Shown here piece by piece: positions 18,075 through 26,600 of a stretch of 64,000 nucleotides of DNA. This DNA is from Nocardia cyriacigeorgica. GTDB lineage: Bacteria > Actinomycetota > Actinomycetes > Mycobacteriales > Mycobacteriaceae. The first letter of the stretch is position 1; every line of letters starts with the position of its first letter. Made by a program: the position numbers and the translations under genes. Location: positions 208,247-272,246 of the forward strand of contig NZ_VBUT01000010.1 of the NCBI RefSeq assembly GCF_005863245.1. The letters run 5' to 3'. The notes below the pieces were generated by a model, which was not told the origin of the DNA, did not search any database, and was given only the letters and a program-made list of their open reading frames with translations.

Positions 18075-20342
18075 TTACGGCGTCGGCGAGTTCTCGTTGC
18101 CCGCGTCGGCGAAGGCGCGGGCGTAGCGGGTACCTGCCAGCAGGAGCAGCACGCCGACGATGAGGAAGGCGGCGACGCGGACCAGGCCGTCGAGGGTGGC
18201 CAGGTCGAACAGGAACAGTTTGGCCAGGGCGGCGGCGGTCACCAGCAGGCCGGAGCCGAGCGCCAGTTTGGCCACGGCCGGTGAGCGGGAGAGCTTGCGC
18301 AGGCCGTAGAGCAGGGCGGCGGTGGCGGCGGCCATCCAGGCGATGGTCGCGGCGCTGTGCCCGATCAGGAACCCATCGGTGGCACCCGAGGCCACGCCGA
18401 TCGACACCGTCGCCGCCGTCACCGCGTACAAGCCGGCCAGGCTCCCGGTCACCCAGAGCACCGCGTCGGCGACATCGCCGTCGATTCCGGGCAGCCTGCG
18501 TACCGCCCACACGCCCACCACCACGACCGCGAGGGCCAGCAGCGCGGCGAGCAGCGTCGAGATGCCCAGCTGCTCCTCGGCGAATCGTTGCACCGCAAGG
18601 GTTTCCGGCGACGCGCTGTCGAGGAAAACCAGCGCGCCGAGCACCGCGAACATCGCGCCGATCCCAGCGGCTACCGCATTGCGCTGCTGTCCGGCGACAC
18701 CGAGGAAGCCGAGCGTGACCAGGAACAGCGCGATCGGGAGGGTCTGCACATTCGTCACCCCGATGCACGCCTCGAGCAGCGCGAACGAGCCGGCGACGGC
18801 CGCGGTGATCGCGGTGTGCGGCGGAATGAACTGGTGCACACGCTGCTTCGGCACGACCGCCGTTGCCGCGACGGCCAGCAGAACCGCGGCGAAGAGCGCG
18901 GCAACGAGCACCGAGGTGCGGCGCTCGAACATCACCGGCGCGGCCAGCAGCGGCGTGGCCGCCATCGCGAGGGTGATCGTGGCGGTGATATCGCCGGACC
19001 GTTTGCGCACCGCCAGCACCGCACCGACCAACCCGACGGCCGCGATCGCCACCGCGGCGGTGAGCAGCCAGTACAACCGCGCCCGCTCGGGGTTGTCGAA
19101 GGTGGCCACGGCAATCGCGGCCAGTGTTGCGAGCACCGCGGGCGCCGTGCGGATGACGTGCAGGACCGGCCAGTTGCGCGCCAATTGCACCGGCACGCAG
19201 GCAGTTTGCAGAACGATCAGGAACCCCAGCAGCGCCAGTTCCACCGTGACCACCGGCGACAGCACCGCCGCCCCCGCCACCACCAGCACGGCCAGCGTCT
19301 GCGAATTCCACCGCATCGCCAGCCACACCCCCGCCGCCGCGACAGCCGAGGCCAGCGCCAGCCCCACCACCGGCGGCAACCACCCGTACACCGTGGTAAC
19401 GCCGACTACATTCAGGTAACCACCCGCAATACCGGTGGCCGCCAAGGCGATTCCCCCGACCTGCCCACCACTGCGCCCGAACACCCGTACCCCCGCGCCC
19501 ACCAGCGCCGCCGAGAACGCCACACCGCTCACCACCCGAGGCACCGGCCCGAAGAACCCGGCCTGCGCCGCCAGCACCAGCAGCATCACCACCCCGATCA
19601 ACGTCACCGCGACCCCGGCCACCGCAAGCACCCGGCTGATCACGCCCTCCTGCTGCCACCACGGCGTCCGCTTCGGCCGCTCCGGAGGCCGCCACGCCCC
19701 CGCCGGCGCACCCCACCCCCGGCCACCCCGCGGGACCCCATACGGAACGCCGCCCTGCGGAGCCCAGCCCGGCTGCGCGTAGTTGCCACCTGTCTGCCCG
19801 TACGAGCCACCTGGCTGCGCGTATCGGCTACCTGGCTGCGCGTACCCGCCACCCGGTCGCGCGTACTGGCCACCCGGCTGGGCGTACTGGCCACCCGGCC
19901 CGTACGCCCCGGGCGTGGCGTTGCCCGTTGAGCGCTCTGGTTCATCGGCCTGCGGCACGGCGGCGGTGGTTGTGCTCGCGTCAACGCGCTCTGCTGCGAC
20001 CGCCGCACCGCGCGATGCCTCGGTTGCCGCATCGCCGTCCCGCACCTCGGCCTTCCCCGCGGCGCGGGCCGGTTCACCCGGACTCGCAGCGCCCGACGCG
20101 GATCCAGGTGCGCCGGCCGCGCCGGCCTCCGCTGGGCCGGTGCGCGCCGAGCCGGCGATCGCCGCGCTCGCCCCGGCGGACGGGCCCGGCGACGGCTCCC
20201 CGCCCGGTCGTCCTGCTCGCTCCACGGCGACCTGGCATCGCAAGAGCTCCAGGTCGCGCCCCAACGCCCACATCTGGTTGCCGAGCGTCTCGAACTCTCC
20301 CGACAACCGCGAGATCAGCACCGGATCAATAGCTGTACCCAT
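18075..20342 (-). CDS. DUF2339 polytopic membrane protein
   Basis: About 755 residues. The N-terminus is a short soluble helix (LSGEFETLGNQMWALGRDLE), followed by a low-complexity Ala/Pro/Gly region and a run of roughly six heptads of the QYAQPGG type (encoded near 19780-19900). WWQQEGVISRVLA then introduces about 20 closely packed hydrophobic helices, characteristic of DUF2339. The function of DUF2339 is not established. I start at ATG 20342, which has GGAACGAG upstream; ATG 20390 would add 16 residues. The repeated Tyr/Gln/Gly segment may be disordered and cytoplasmic. It is convergent with mmpL3. Confidence 0.85.
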   Translation of the reverse strand: MGTAIDPVLISRLSGEFETLGNQMWALGRDLELLRCQVAVERAGRPGGEPSPGPSAGASAAIAGSARTGPAEAGAAGAPGSASGAASPGEPARAAGKAEVRDGDAATEASRGAAVAAERVDASTTTAAVPQADEPERSTGNATPGAYGPGGQYAQPGGQYARPGGGYAQPGSRYAQPGGSYGQTGGNYAQPGWAPQGGVPYGVPRGGRGWGAPAGAWRPPERPKRTPWWQQEGVISRVLAVAGVAVTLIGVVMLLVLAAQAGFFGPVPRVVSGVAFSAALVGAGVRVFGRSGGQVGGIALAATGIAGGYLNVVGVTTVYGWLPPVVGLALASAVAAAGVWLAMRWNSQTLAVLVVAGAAVLSPVVTVELALLGFLIVLQTACVPVQLARNWPVLHVIRTAPAVLATLAAIAVATFDNPERARLYWLLTAAVAIAAVGLVGAVLAVRKRSGDITATITLAMAATPLLAAPVMFERRTSVLVAALFAAVLLAVAATAVVPKQRVHQFIPPHTAITAAVAGSFALLEACIGVTNVQTLPIALFLVTLGFLGVAGQQRNAVAAGIGAMFAVLGALVFLDSASPETLAVQRFAEEQLGISTLLAALLALAVVVVGVWAVRRLPGIDGDVADAVLWVTGSLAGLYAVTAATVSIGVASGATDGFLIGHSAATIAWMAAATAALLYGLRKLSRSPAVAKLALGSGLLVTAAALAKLFLFDLATLDGLVRVAAFLIVGVLLLLAGTRYARAFADAGNENSPTP

Positions 20343-20575
20343 ACTTGAAATGCTCGTTCCCGCACGCGCGGCACACATGAGTAGAAACACCCGGCGACCG
20401 GCGAATATCTACCCGAATCCGCAGGTACACGGGCTACCGCGGGCGGTTGGCGTCGCCAGTAGACAGCGAGAACCCATACCCGGTTCAGCTCGGGCAGCGG
20501 CTCGGCGTCGGTTCCAGAGCCCGCAACGGGGGTCGGCCCAGTCGGCTGGACGCGCGGCGGGAGCGGCGTCCATTC

Positions 20576-20806
20576 TCATCGGTCGTACGGGCTGCCTAAT
20601 TCGCTGTGGGCGATAGCGTCCAGGTCAGCCCGAACCTGCTCCGCGGCGAGTATCGGCGCCCCGGCGGTACCCTCCGCGAATTCTTCCCTCGAGACGAACC
20701 GGCGCGGCCGGACTGCGGTCCCGCTCGCCGGCTCCTCGCCCGGCGAAGCCGACCTGATGCGGCGCGGCTCCCGGCAGGGTGATCCGGGACCAGTCGAAGC
20801 GGCCAT
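20576..20806 (-). CDS. small hypothetical protein coupled to the DUF1707 gene
   Basis: A 76-residue protein whose ATG overlaps the DUF1707 stop (TGATG), which supports translation. The N-terminal 35 residues are basic, Pro/Ser-rich and probably disordered. The C-terminal half (RFVSREEFAEGTAGAPILAA...) forms one or two acidic helices. No signal peptide or known motif is present. It may be a small partner of the DUF1707/LiaF-like protein, but the only support is coupling. Confidence 0.55.
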   Translation of the reverse strand: MAASTGPGSPCREPRRIRSASPGEEPASGTAVRPRRFVSREEFAEGTAGAPILAAEQVRADLDAIAHSELGSPYDR

Positions 20807-21522
20807 CAGAACCCCATGAGCTTGCGCCAGTTCGACATGAACGGGTGCTTGGCGGTGACGGTGCCGAAGCGGGTGCGGCCGTGCACGATCAGGTGCAGGC
20901 GGCCGATGGGTGGGCCGGTGCGGACCTTGTTGTTGGCGGTCGAGCCCACCAGGTCGAGGCCGTTGAGGTCGACGGTGGCCTCGCTGGGGACGATCAGGGT
21001 GAGCCCGGTGAAGTAGTCGTCGACGTGCAGCTCCACCACCTGGGTGGTCATGATCGCCTCGGTGAAGTCCAGGGTCACCGAGGAGAAAATGTTGTTGGCG
21101 TGCAGCGCGGGCGCCACCTGCCAGGGACCGCGTCGGCTGAGGGTGGAGAACCGGCTGCGGATGACGTTTCCCGGATGTGGTGACATCGGGGCCAGGTGCG
21201 GCATCGCGGCCAGGTGCGGCGCCGGCGGTTCGCTCAGCGGGCGTGGCGCGTTCACGAAGGCGGTCGACGGTGCGGCGGGCTGCCCGACCAGCCGGACGCC
21301 GGGCAGGTCGATGAGCACGGAGTTCAGTTCGCCGCGGGTCTTGGCGGCCAGGGCGGTGTCCATCCGCTCGGTGAACTCCCCCAGCGACAGCATCCCCAGC
21401 CCGACGGCGCGTTGCAGCAGCTCACCCACGTGTTCCCGTTCGGCGTCGGAGACCCGTAGGTCCCGATCGCCCACCGGCCCGCCGGAGCCGATGCCTGATG
21501 AAACCGAATCGGGGCCGCCCAT
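20806..21522 (-). CDS. DUF1707 protein with LiaF-like C-terminal domain
   Basis: A 238-residue soluble protein. Residues 22-75 form the DUF1707 (SHOCT-like) domain: LRVSDAEREHVGELLQRA, then GMLSLGEFTERMDTALAAKTRGEL. After a Pro-rich linker, the C-terminal half (about 130-238) is beta-rich with IFSSVTLDFTEA and PSEATVDLNGLDLVG, resembling the LiaF/DUF2154 cell-wall stress-response fold. Families with this pairing are thought to sense or modulate envelope stress. There is no transmembrane helix. It sits downstream of a MacRS-type two-component system in the same orientation, which fits a signalling role, although the gap argues for a separate promoter. Confidence 0.85.
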   Translation of the reverse strand: MGGPDSVSSGIGSGGPVGDRDLRVSDAEREHVGELLQRAVGLGMLSLGEFTERMDTALAAKTRGELNSVLIDLPGVRLVGQPAAPSTAFVNAPRPLSEPPAPHLAAMPHLAPMSPHPGNVIRSRFSTLSRRGPWQVAPALHANNIFSSVTLDFTEAIMTTQVVELHVDDYFTGLTLIVPSEATVDLNGLDLVGSTANNKVRTGPPIGRLHLIVHGRTRFGTVTAKHPFMSNWRKLMGF

Positions 21523-21658
21523 GAGTCCGAGGTTACCGAGTAAGCGCCCGCTCCGGCATCGGGGCGATCCCCGATTCCGCTTGGCGCCGCATCCTCCGGA
21601 AGTCGTACGAGCGCGGCATCAGAACCCCGGCTCCGCGCTCGCCGCCCGGCATCCCGCC

Positions 21659-22315
21659 CTACTCGAGCCCCTGCTCGATCGCGTACCTGGTCAACTCGAC
21701 CCGGTTCGCCAGCTGCAACTTCCGCAGCGTCGCCTGCACATGGTTCTCCACCGTGCGATGCGATAACCCGAGCCTGGACGCGATCTGCTTGGCCGACAAC
21801 CCCTTCGCCACCATCCGCAGCACCTCGGTTTCGCGTTCGGTGAGCGCGGGCCGCGGCGGGGTGGCCGGGTCGGCGGGTGCGGTGGCGATGCGGCGGTACT
21901 CACCGAGCACCAGCCCGGCGAGTCCGGGCGTGAACACCGCTTGACCTGCGGCGGTGGCGCGCACGGCGTCGCGCAGTTCCGCCGAGGACGCGCTCTTGAC
22001 CAGGTACCCGGTGGCGCCGGCCTTGATGGCGTCGAGCACATCGTCACGTTCGGCCGACGCCGACAGCACCAGCACCCGGCTGTCCGGCGAGACCCGCAGC
22101 ACCTCGGCGGTGGCCTGCGCGCCGTTGCCGTCGGGTAGCTGCATATCCATCAGCACCACGGCGGGGCGCACGGCGGCGGCCCGTCTGGTCGCGGCGCCCA
22201 CACCGTCGGCGGTGGCCACGACCTCGAATCCGGATTCGGTCAGGTCGCGGGAGACGCCGTCGCGCCACATCGGGTGGTCGTCCACCACCATCACGGTGAT
22301 CGCGTCTTCGCTCAT
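21659..22315 (-). CDS. NarL/LuxR-family response regulator (MacR-type)
   Basis: A 218-residue two-domain response regulator. The receiver has acidic residues D12/D13, phospho-acceptor D57 in VLMDMQLPDG, and the switch Lys in YLVKSASS. The C-terminal LuxR-type HTH spans about 155-215, with LTERETEVLRMVAKGLSAKQIASRLGLS and the recognition helix HRTVENHVQATLRKL. It lies just downstream of its histidine kinase gene. Targets are unknown; palindromes near either gene were not recognised. Phosphorylation by the adjacent kinase is the expected activation. Confidence 0.93.
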   Translation of the reverse strand: MSEDAITVMVVDDHPMWRDGVSRDLTESGFEVVATADGVGAATRRAAAVRPAVVLMDMQLPDGNGAQATAEVLRVSPDSRVLVLSASAERDDVLDAIKAGATGYLVKSASSAELRDAVRATAAGQAVFTPGLAGLVLGEYRRIATAPADPATPPRPALTERETEVLRMVAKGLSAKQIASRLGLSHRTVENHVQATLRKLQLANRVELTRYAIEQGLE

Positions 22316-22333
22316 CGGATACCTCCCTCTCGC

Positions 22334-23512
22334 TCAGCCACGCGGCACCCGGAATTCCCATTCGGTGCCGAAGCCGACGCCGCCGGTCTCCTCGGTCAGC
22401 AGTTCCGCTGTCCCGCCGAGCGCCTCGATCCGGCCGACGATGGAGCGCGAAACACCCATCCGCCCTTCGCGTTCGGCCTCGGCCAGCCGTCCGGGTGCGA
22501 TGCCGACGCCGTCGTCGCGCACGCTGACGATCACCGCGTCGCCGGTGTCTTCCAGCAGCACATAGGCTTTCGCGTCCGGCCCGGCGTGCAGCCCGACGTT
22601 CGACAGCGCGGTGGCGACGGCGGCCGCGATCTCGGTGGCGGCCCAGCGCCCCACCGGCACCGGATCGCCCGGCGTCGACACGAAGACGTTCGGCGTGGCG
22701 TGTTCGGTGAGCAGCGGCCGCAGATCGACCTCCGCCCCACCGTCATCCACGCGGGCACCCTGCTCGGAGATGAGCACCCGCAGCGCCACTTCCTGTTCGC
22801 CGGCCCGCTGCGCGAGTTCGGCGGTGGGTCCGCCGATTTCGGTGCCGCGGCGTTTGATGTAGCTGAGCACTTGCAGCACGCCGTCGTGCACCTGGCGGGC
22901 GAGTCGTTCGCGTTCTTCGGTCGCCGCCGTCAACCGCACGGCCCGCTCGAGCTGGCGTTGCGCGGTGCGCGCGGTATTGGCGGCGAGCCCGAGCGCCAGC
23001 CCGACCGACACCAGCACTGGCGCGGTCGCATCGGTCCACACATCCTGGCCCCACTGGTCGCGCACGGTGATGCTGGCGGCGGCGATGAGCATGCTCGAAC
23101 CCACACCGAACAGGGGCCCGCGCAGGATCGCCGCCGAGATCACGGCGTTGGTTGCCCACAGTGTCGTCGGCAGGGTCTGATGGCCGTGGTACCAGTCGTA
23201 GTCGGCGACCAGCCGGGTCGAGGCCATCAGCGCGATCACCACCACATGGTCGCCGAGCACCACCCAGCCGCGCAGCCGGATCGCTTCGGGGAAATGCCAC
23301 TGCGACAACATGATGGCCGAGATGCCCGACCACACCGCCATGCTCGCGATCAGCACCCAGCTCAATCGCTGGTTGTGGTAGTACGGCACCGAGGCGACCT
23401 GCTGGCCCACCGCGTACAGCAGCGTCACCAGCCGGAAGGCCTGCGCGGCCCGCCACAGCGGCGCCGTGGCGGTGTCGGCCGGGTCCAGCTCAGTCGTCCG
23501 GGGTCGCATCAT
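22334..23512 (-). CDS. sensor histidine kinase (MacS-type)
   Basis: About 392 residues from ATG 23512; the codon after it is also ATG. The open frame continues upstream to 23704, but that part overlaps the transporter gene and reads as low-complexity. Several hydrophobic helices (about residues 20-180) form the membrane sensor with short loops. The HisKA_3 dimerisation box is ARQVHDGVLQVL with the phospho-acceptor His at 209, and the C-terminal HATPase_c has DDGVGI and a GTEWEF end. The architecture (no large extracytoplasmic domain) fits the MacS family. It overlaps the preceding AI-2E gene by about 23 nt and is followed by the response regulator, so all three are probably co-transcribed. 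Confidence 0.9.
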   Translation of the reverse strand: MMRPRTTELDPADTATAPLWRAAQAFRLVTLLYAVGQQVASVPYYHNQRLSWVLIASMAVWSGISAIMLSQWHFPEAIRLRGWVVLGDHVVVIALMASTRLVADYDWYHGHQTLPTTLWATNAVISAAILRGPLFGVGSSMLIAAASITVRDQWGQDVWTDATAPVLVSVGLALGLAANTARTAQRQLERAVRLTAATEERERLARQVHDGVLQVLSYIKRRGTEIGGPTAELAQRAGEQEVALRVLISEQGARVDDGGAEVDLRPLLTEHATPNVFVSTPGDPVPVGRWAATEIAAAVATALSNVGLHAGPDAKAYVLLEDTGDAVIVSVRDDGVGIAPGRLAEAEREGRMGVSRSIVGRIEALGGTAELLTEETGGVGFGTEWEFRVPRG

Positions 23513-24974
23513 CGCTGGTCCCGGCGTCATCGGCGGTGTCTTTGCGCCGAGCGTCGCCGCGCTCGTCCGGCCGGACATCGTGGTCAGCCGCCCCTGGCTC
23601 ATCCGCCCCACGTTCGCCCGCGACAGACTCGCCTGTCCCCGCCCGTTCGGCACCGGCCCCGCCCGGCTCACCAGATCTCGCCGCGGTCGATTCGGTTGCG
23701 GCACTGCCCGCCTTGTCGGCCCCTACCTTCCCCGCGCCGAGCTTCCGCTGCGCCCCGGCCAGCATCGCCCCCACATCGAACCGCCCCGGCTCGGGCACAT
23801 CCGGTGCCGCCGAATACAACCGGCCGTCGTCGGTATGCAGCTCCTCGAACAGCTCCTCCGGGTCCTCGGCCAGCAGCGACCGGATCGCGGTGTTCATCAC
23901 CGCGACGAACGGCACCGCGAGCAGACCGCCCGCGATCCCGCCGAGCACCACGCCCGCGGTGATCGCCAGCACCACCGCCAGCGGATGGATGCTCACCGCC
24001 CGCCCCAGCAGCAGTGGCTGCAACACATGCCCCTCGAGCTGCATCACCGCGATGATGATGCCGAGCACGATCAGCGCCGTCACCAGGCCCTTGGTCACCA
24101 GCGCGATGAACACCGCGACGAACCCGGCCAGGAACGCGCCGATGATCGGGATGAACGCGCCGACGAACACCAGCGAGGCCAGCGGCAGTGCCAGCGGCAC
24201 CCCGAGAATCGCCAGGCCGGCGCCGATACCGATGGCATCCACCGCGGCCACCGCGACCGTCGCCCGGACGAACCCGACCAGCGAACCGAAGCCCAGCTCA
24301 CCGGCGGTGCGCACGCGCCTGCGGTGCGGCGTCGGGACGATCCGGGTGACGAAATGCCAGATCTGATCGCCGCTGTAGAGGAAGAAGATGAGGATGAACA
24401 GGGTCAGGAACGTGCCGGTGAGGATGTGGCCGATCACCGTCGCGGTGGTGAGGGCCCCGCTGGTCAGCTCGTCCTGATTGGACTGGATGGCCTTGACCGC
24501 GGTGTCGCCGGCACTGCGGATCTGGTCTTCGCTGAGGTGGATCGGCCCGTTGATCAGCCAGTCCTGCACCTCTTTGATGCTGTTGGTGAACTGATCGGTC
24601 AGCTGCGGCACGCCCTCGACGAACTGCTCCACCACGAAGGTCAGAATCCCGGCGACCAGTCCGAGCGAGCCGACCAGCACCACGAACACCCCGACCCAAC
24701 GGGCGATCCCCAGCCGTTGCATCCAGTCCACCAGCGGCGCCAGCAGCGCGGCCGCCAGCAGCGCGATGGCCAGCGGAATCACCACCGTCGCCAATCGCTG
24801 CACCACCATGGCCAGCACGGCGACCAGCGCGAAGATGACGAGTAATCGCCACGCCCACTCCGCGCTCACCCGCACGATCGGATGCACCGCGTCGGCCGCC
24901 GCCGACGCTCTCCCCTCCCGCTGTGCCGCCGTCTCCGGCGTCGATCCCGCGGAACCTGACTTCGGCTCGGTCAC
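23490..24974 (-). CDS. AI-2E family transporter (PF01594, Rv0205-like)
   Basis: A 494-residue membrane protein with the AI-2E/YdiK layout: two pairs of N-terminal helices (about 45-115), a long amphipathic soluble stretch, then helices at about 180-380 including the conserved GAFIPIIGAFLAG and EGHVLQPLLLGRA motifs. Despite the family name, substrates vary, and most members are not proven autoinducer exporters. The last about 80 residues are a hydrophilic Ala/Gly/Asp/Glu-rich tail of low complexity. Its 3' end overlaps the histidine kinase start, suggesting the kinase may monitor transport, which is inference. An Rv0205-like gene near mmpL3 is consistent with M. tuberculosis. Confidence 0.9.
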   Translation of the reverse strand: MTEPKSGSAGSTPETAAQREGRASAAADAVHPIVRVSAEWAWRLLVIFALVAVLAMVVQRLATVVIPLAIALLAAALLAPLVDWMQRLGIARWVGVFVVLVGSLGLVAGILTFVVEQFVEGVPQLTDQFTNSIKEVQDWLINGPIHLSEDQIRSAGDTAVKAIQSNQDELTSGALTTATVIGHILTGTFLTLFILIFFLYSGDQIWHFVTRIVPTPHRRRVRTAGELGFGSLVGFVRATVAVAAVDAIGIGAGLAILGVPLALPLASLVFVGAFIPIIGAFLAGFVAVFIALVTKGLVTALIVLGIIIAVMQLEGHVLQPLLLGRAVSIHPLAVVLAITAGVVLGGIAGGLLAVPFVAVMNTAIRSLLAEDPEELFEELHTDDGRLYSAAPDVPEPGRFDVGAMLAGAQRKLGAGKVGADKAGSAATESTAARSGEPGGAGAERAGTGESVAGERGADEPGAADHDVRPDERGDARRKDTADDAGTSDDATPDD

Positions 24975-25029
24975 CTTGCCGAGCTTATCGGCGCAACACC
25001 GCCGCGCAGAGGATAGATGTTCGAAACGC

Positions 25030-25035
25030 TAGATT
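25030..25035 (+). promoter_or_regulatory. -10 box for the cyclase gene (leaderless candidate)
   Basis: TAGATT ends 7 nt before GTG 25043 and 1 nt before GTG 25037. The spacing favours a leaderless start at 25043. Confidence 0.45.
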
Positions 25036-25042
25036 GGTGATC

Positions 25043-26596
25043 GTGTCAGCGCCCTTGGAAGCGGTCAAACAGACCATGCATACGCGCTGGCCGCTGTACC
25101 TGACGTCGATGCTGTTGGCCAACGCCTTCGGCGCGGTGCTGGTCTGGGCGTTCATCCAGTACGGACTGCCCATACCCGAAGGTGAGGCCGCCGGACCGCG
25201 CCAGGTGGGCCTGCTGATCCCGGCGCTGGTCTTCGTGATCGGCGGCCTGCTCAGCGTGGTCGCCTCGGCGTGGATGCTGCGGCCGGTGATGCGGTGGCAG
25301 GTGCGCGGCGGCCCGCCGAGCAGGCAGGAGCAGATGGCCGCCCTGCACGCGCCGCTGCGGCAGTCGATCCTGCATCTGGCGTTGTGGATCGTCGGCGGCG
25401 CGGTGCTGGCCTCGCTGATCATCGTCGACACGCCCGAGTTGGCCGGTGCGGTGATCGTCACCGAATGCATGGCCGCGACCATCGTGTTCGGCTTCACCTA
25501 CATGCTCGGTGAACGCATCCTGCGCCCGGTGGCCGCCGAAGCGCTCACCGCCGGCACCTTCGACCACACCCTCACCCCCGGTGTCGGCACCCGCATGGCG
25601 ATGACCTGGGGCATGGGCACGTTCGCGCCGACCATCGCGATCGTGCTGCTGTGCGTCACCCAGATCTCCTCCGACATCAAGTTCTCGGCGCAGTCGCTCG
25701 CGGTGTCGATCCTGCTGCTGTGCGGTGTGGTGATCATGCAGGCGCTGGCGCTGTCGATGCTCACCGCCTCCAGCATCTCCGACCCGGTGCGCCAGCTCAG
25801 CCAGGCCATCGACCGGGTCCAGGCCGGCGCGCGCGATGTGCAGGTCGAGGTGTTCGACGGCAGTGAGATCGGGCTGTTGCAGGTCGGCTTCAACCGGATG
25901 ATGGAGGAGGCCGCCAAACGGCAGCAGCTCCAGGAGCTGTTCGGCCAGCACGTCGGGGCCGAGGTGGCCCAGCGCGCGCTCGACTACGGCACCGAACTCG
26001 GCGGTGAGACCCGCTTCGTCGCGGTGCTGTTCGTGGATATGGTCGGCTCCACCGCGACCGCCGCCGAGCGCCCGCCCACCGAGGTGGTGAGCCTGCTCAA
26101 CGAGTTCTTCCGGGTGGTGGTCGACGTCATCGACCGGCACCACGGCTTCGTCAACAAGTTCGTCGGTGACGCCGCCCTGGCGATCTTCGGTGCGCCGCTG
26201 GACCGTCCGGACGCACCCGCCGCCGCCCTGGCCGCGGCCAGGGAATTGCGGGAGGCGCTGCGCGAGGTGCACGGCCTCGATATCGGTATCGGCGTATCGG
26301 CCGGTCTGGCCGTCGCGGGAAATATCGGCGCAGCCAATCGTTTCGAATACACCGTCATCGGAGATCCGGTCAACGAGGCCTCGCGGCTGACCGAGCTGGC
26401 CAAAGACCAGCCCGGCCGGGTGCTGGCCTCGGGCTCCGCGCTGTATTTCGCCGATGAAAGTGAGCAAGAGTTTTGGGTGACCGGCGACGAGGTACAGCTG
26501 CGTGGGCGGCGCAGAAAAACCAGATTGGCCTGGCCCAAGAACGGCGCCGAGGCCACCGGCGATGCAGACGAAGAACAGGTGCGTTCGTTAGGCTGA
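25043..26596 (+). CDS. membrane-bound class III adenylate/guanylate cyclase with HAMP domain
   Basis: About 517 residues from GTG 25043. The N-terminal half has six hydrophobic segments (about 12-245). SDPVRQLSQAIDRVQAG begins a HAMP linker (about 245-290), and the C-terminal third is the catalytic domain. Metal-binding Asps are D332 (LFVDMVGST) and D376 (FVGDAAL); substrate-specificity residues K372 and D441 match adenylyl cyclases, and N444 and R448 supply the transition-state pair (VNEASR). The architecture matches mycobacterial Rv1318c/Rv1319c/Rv1320c/Rv3645. All catalytic residues are present, so it is likely active and makes cAMP; the sensed signal is unknown. Confidence 0.95.
   Translation: MSAPLEAVKQTMHTRWPLYLTSMLLANAFGAVLVWAFIQYGLPIPEGEAAGPRQVGLLIPALVFVIGGLLSVVASAWMLRPVMRWQVRGGPPSRQEQMAALHAPLRQSILHLALWIVGGAVLASLIIVDTPELAGAVIVTECMAATIVFGFTYMLGERILRPVAAEALTAGTFDHTLTPGVGTRMAMTWGMGTFAPTIAIVLLCVTQISSDIKFSAQSLAVSILLLCGVVIMQALALSMLTASSISDPVRQLSQAIDRVQAGARDVQVEVFDGSEIGLLQVGFNRMMEEAAKRQQLQELFGQHVGAEVAQRALDYGTELGGETRFVAVLFVDMVGSTATAAERPPTEVVSLLNEFFRVVVDVIDRHHGFVNKFVGDAALAIFGAPLDRPDAPAAALAAARELREALREVHGLDIGIGVSAGLAVAGNIGAANRFEYTVIGDPVNEASRLTELAKDQPGRVLASGSALYFADESEQEFWVTGDEVQLRGRRRKTRLAWPKNGAEATGDADEEQVRSLG
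26589..26594 (+). promoter_or_regulatory. -10 box for the YbhN-like gene (leaderless candidate)
   Basis: TAGGCT overlaps the last codons of the cyclase and ends 6 nt before GTG 26601. The downstream gene could therefore be transcribed on its own as well as with the cyclase. Confidence 0.4.
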
Positions 26597-26600
26597 CCGC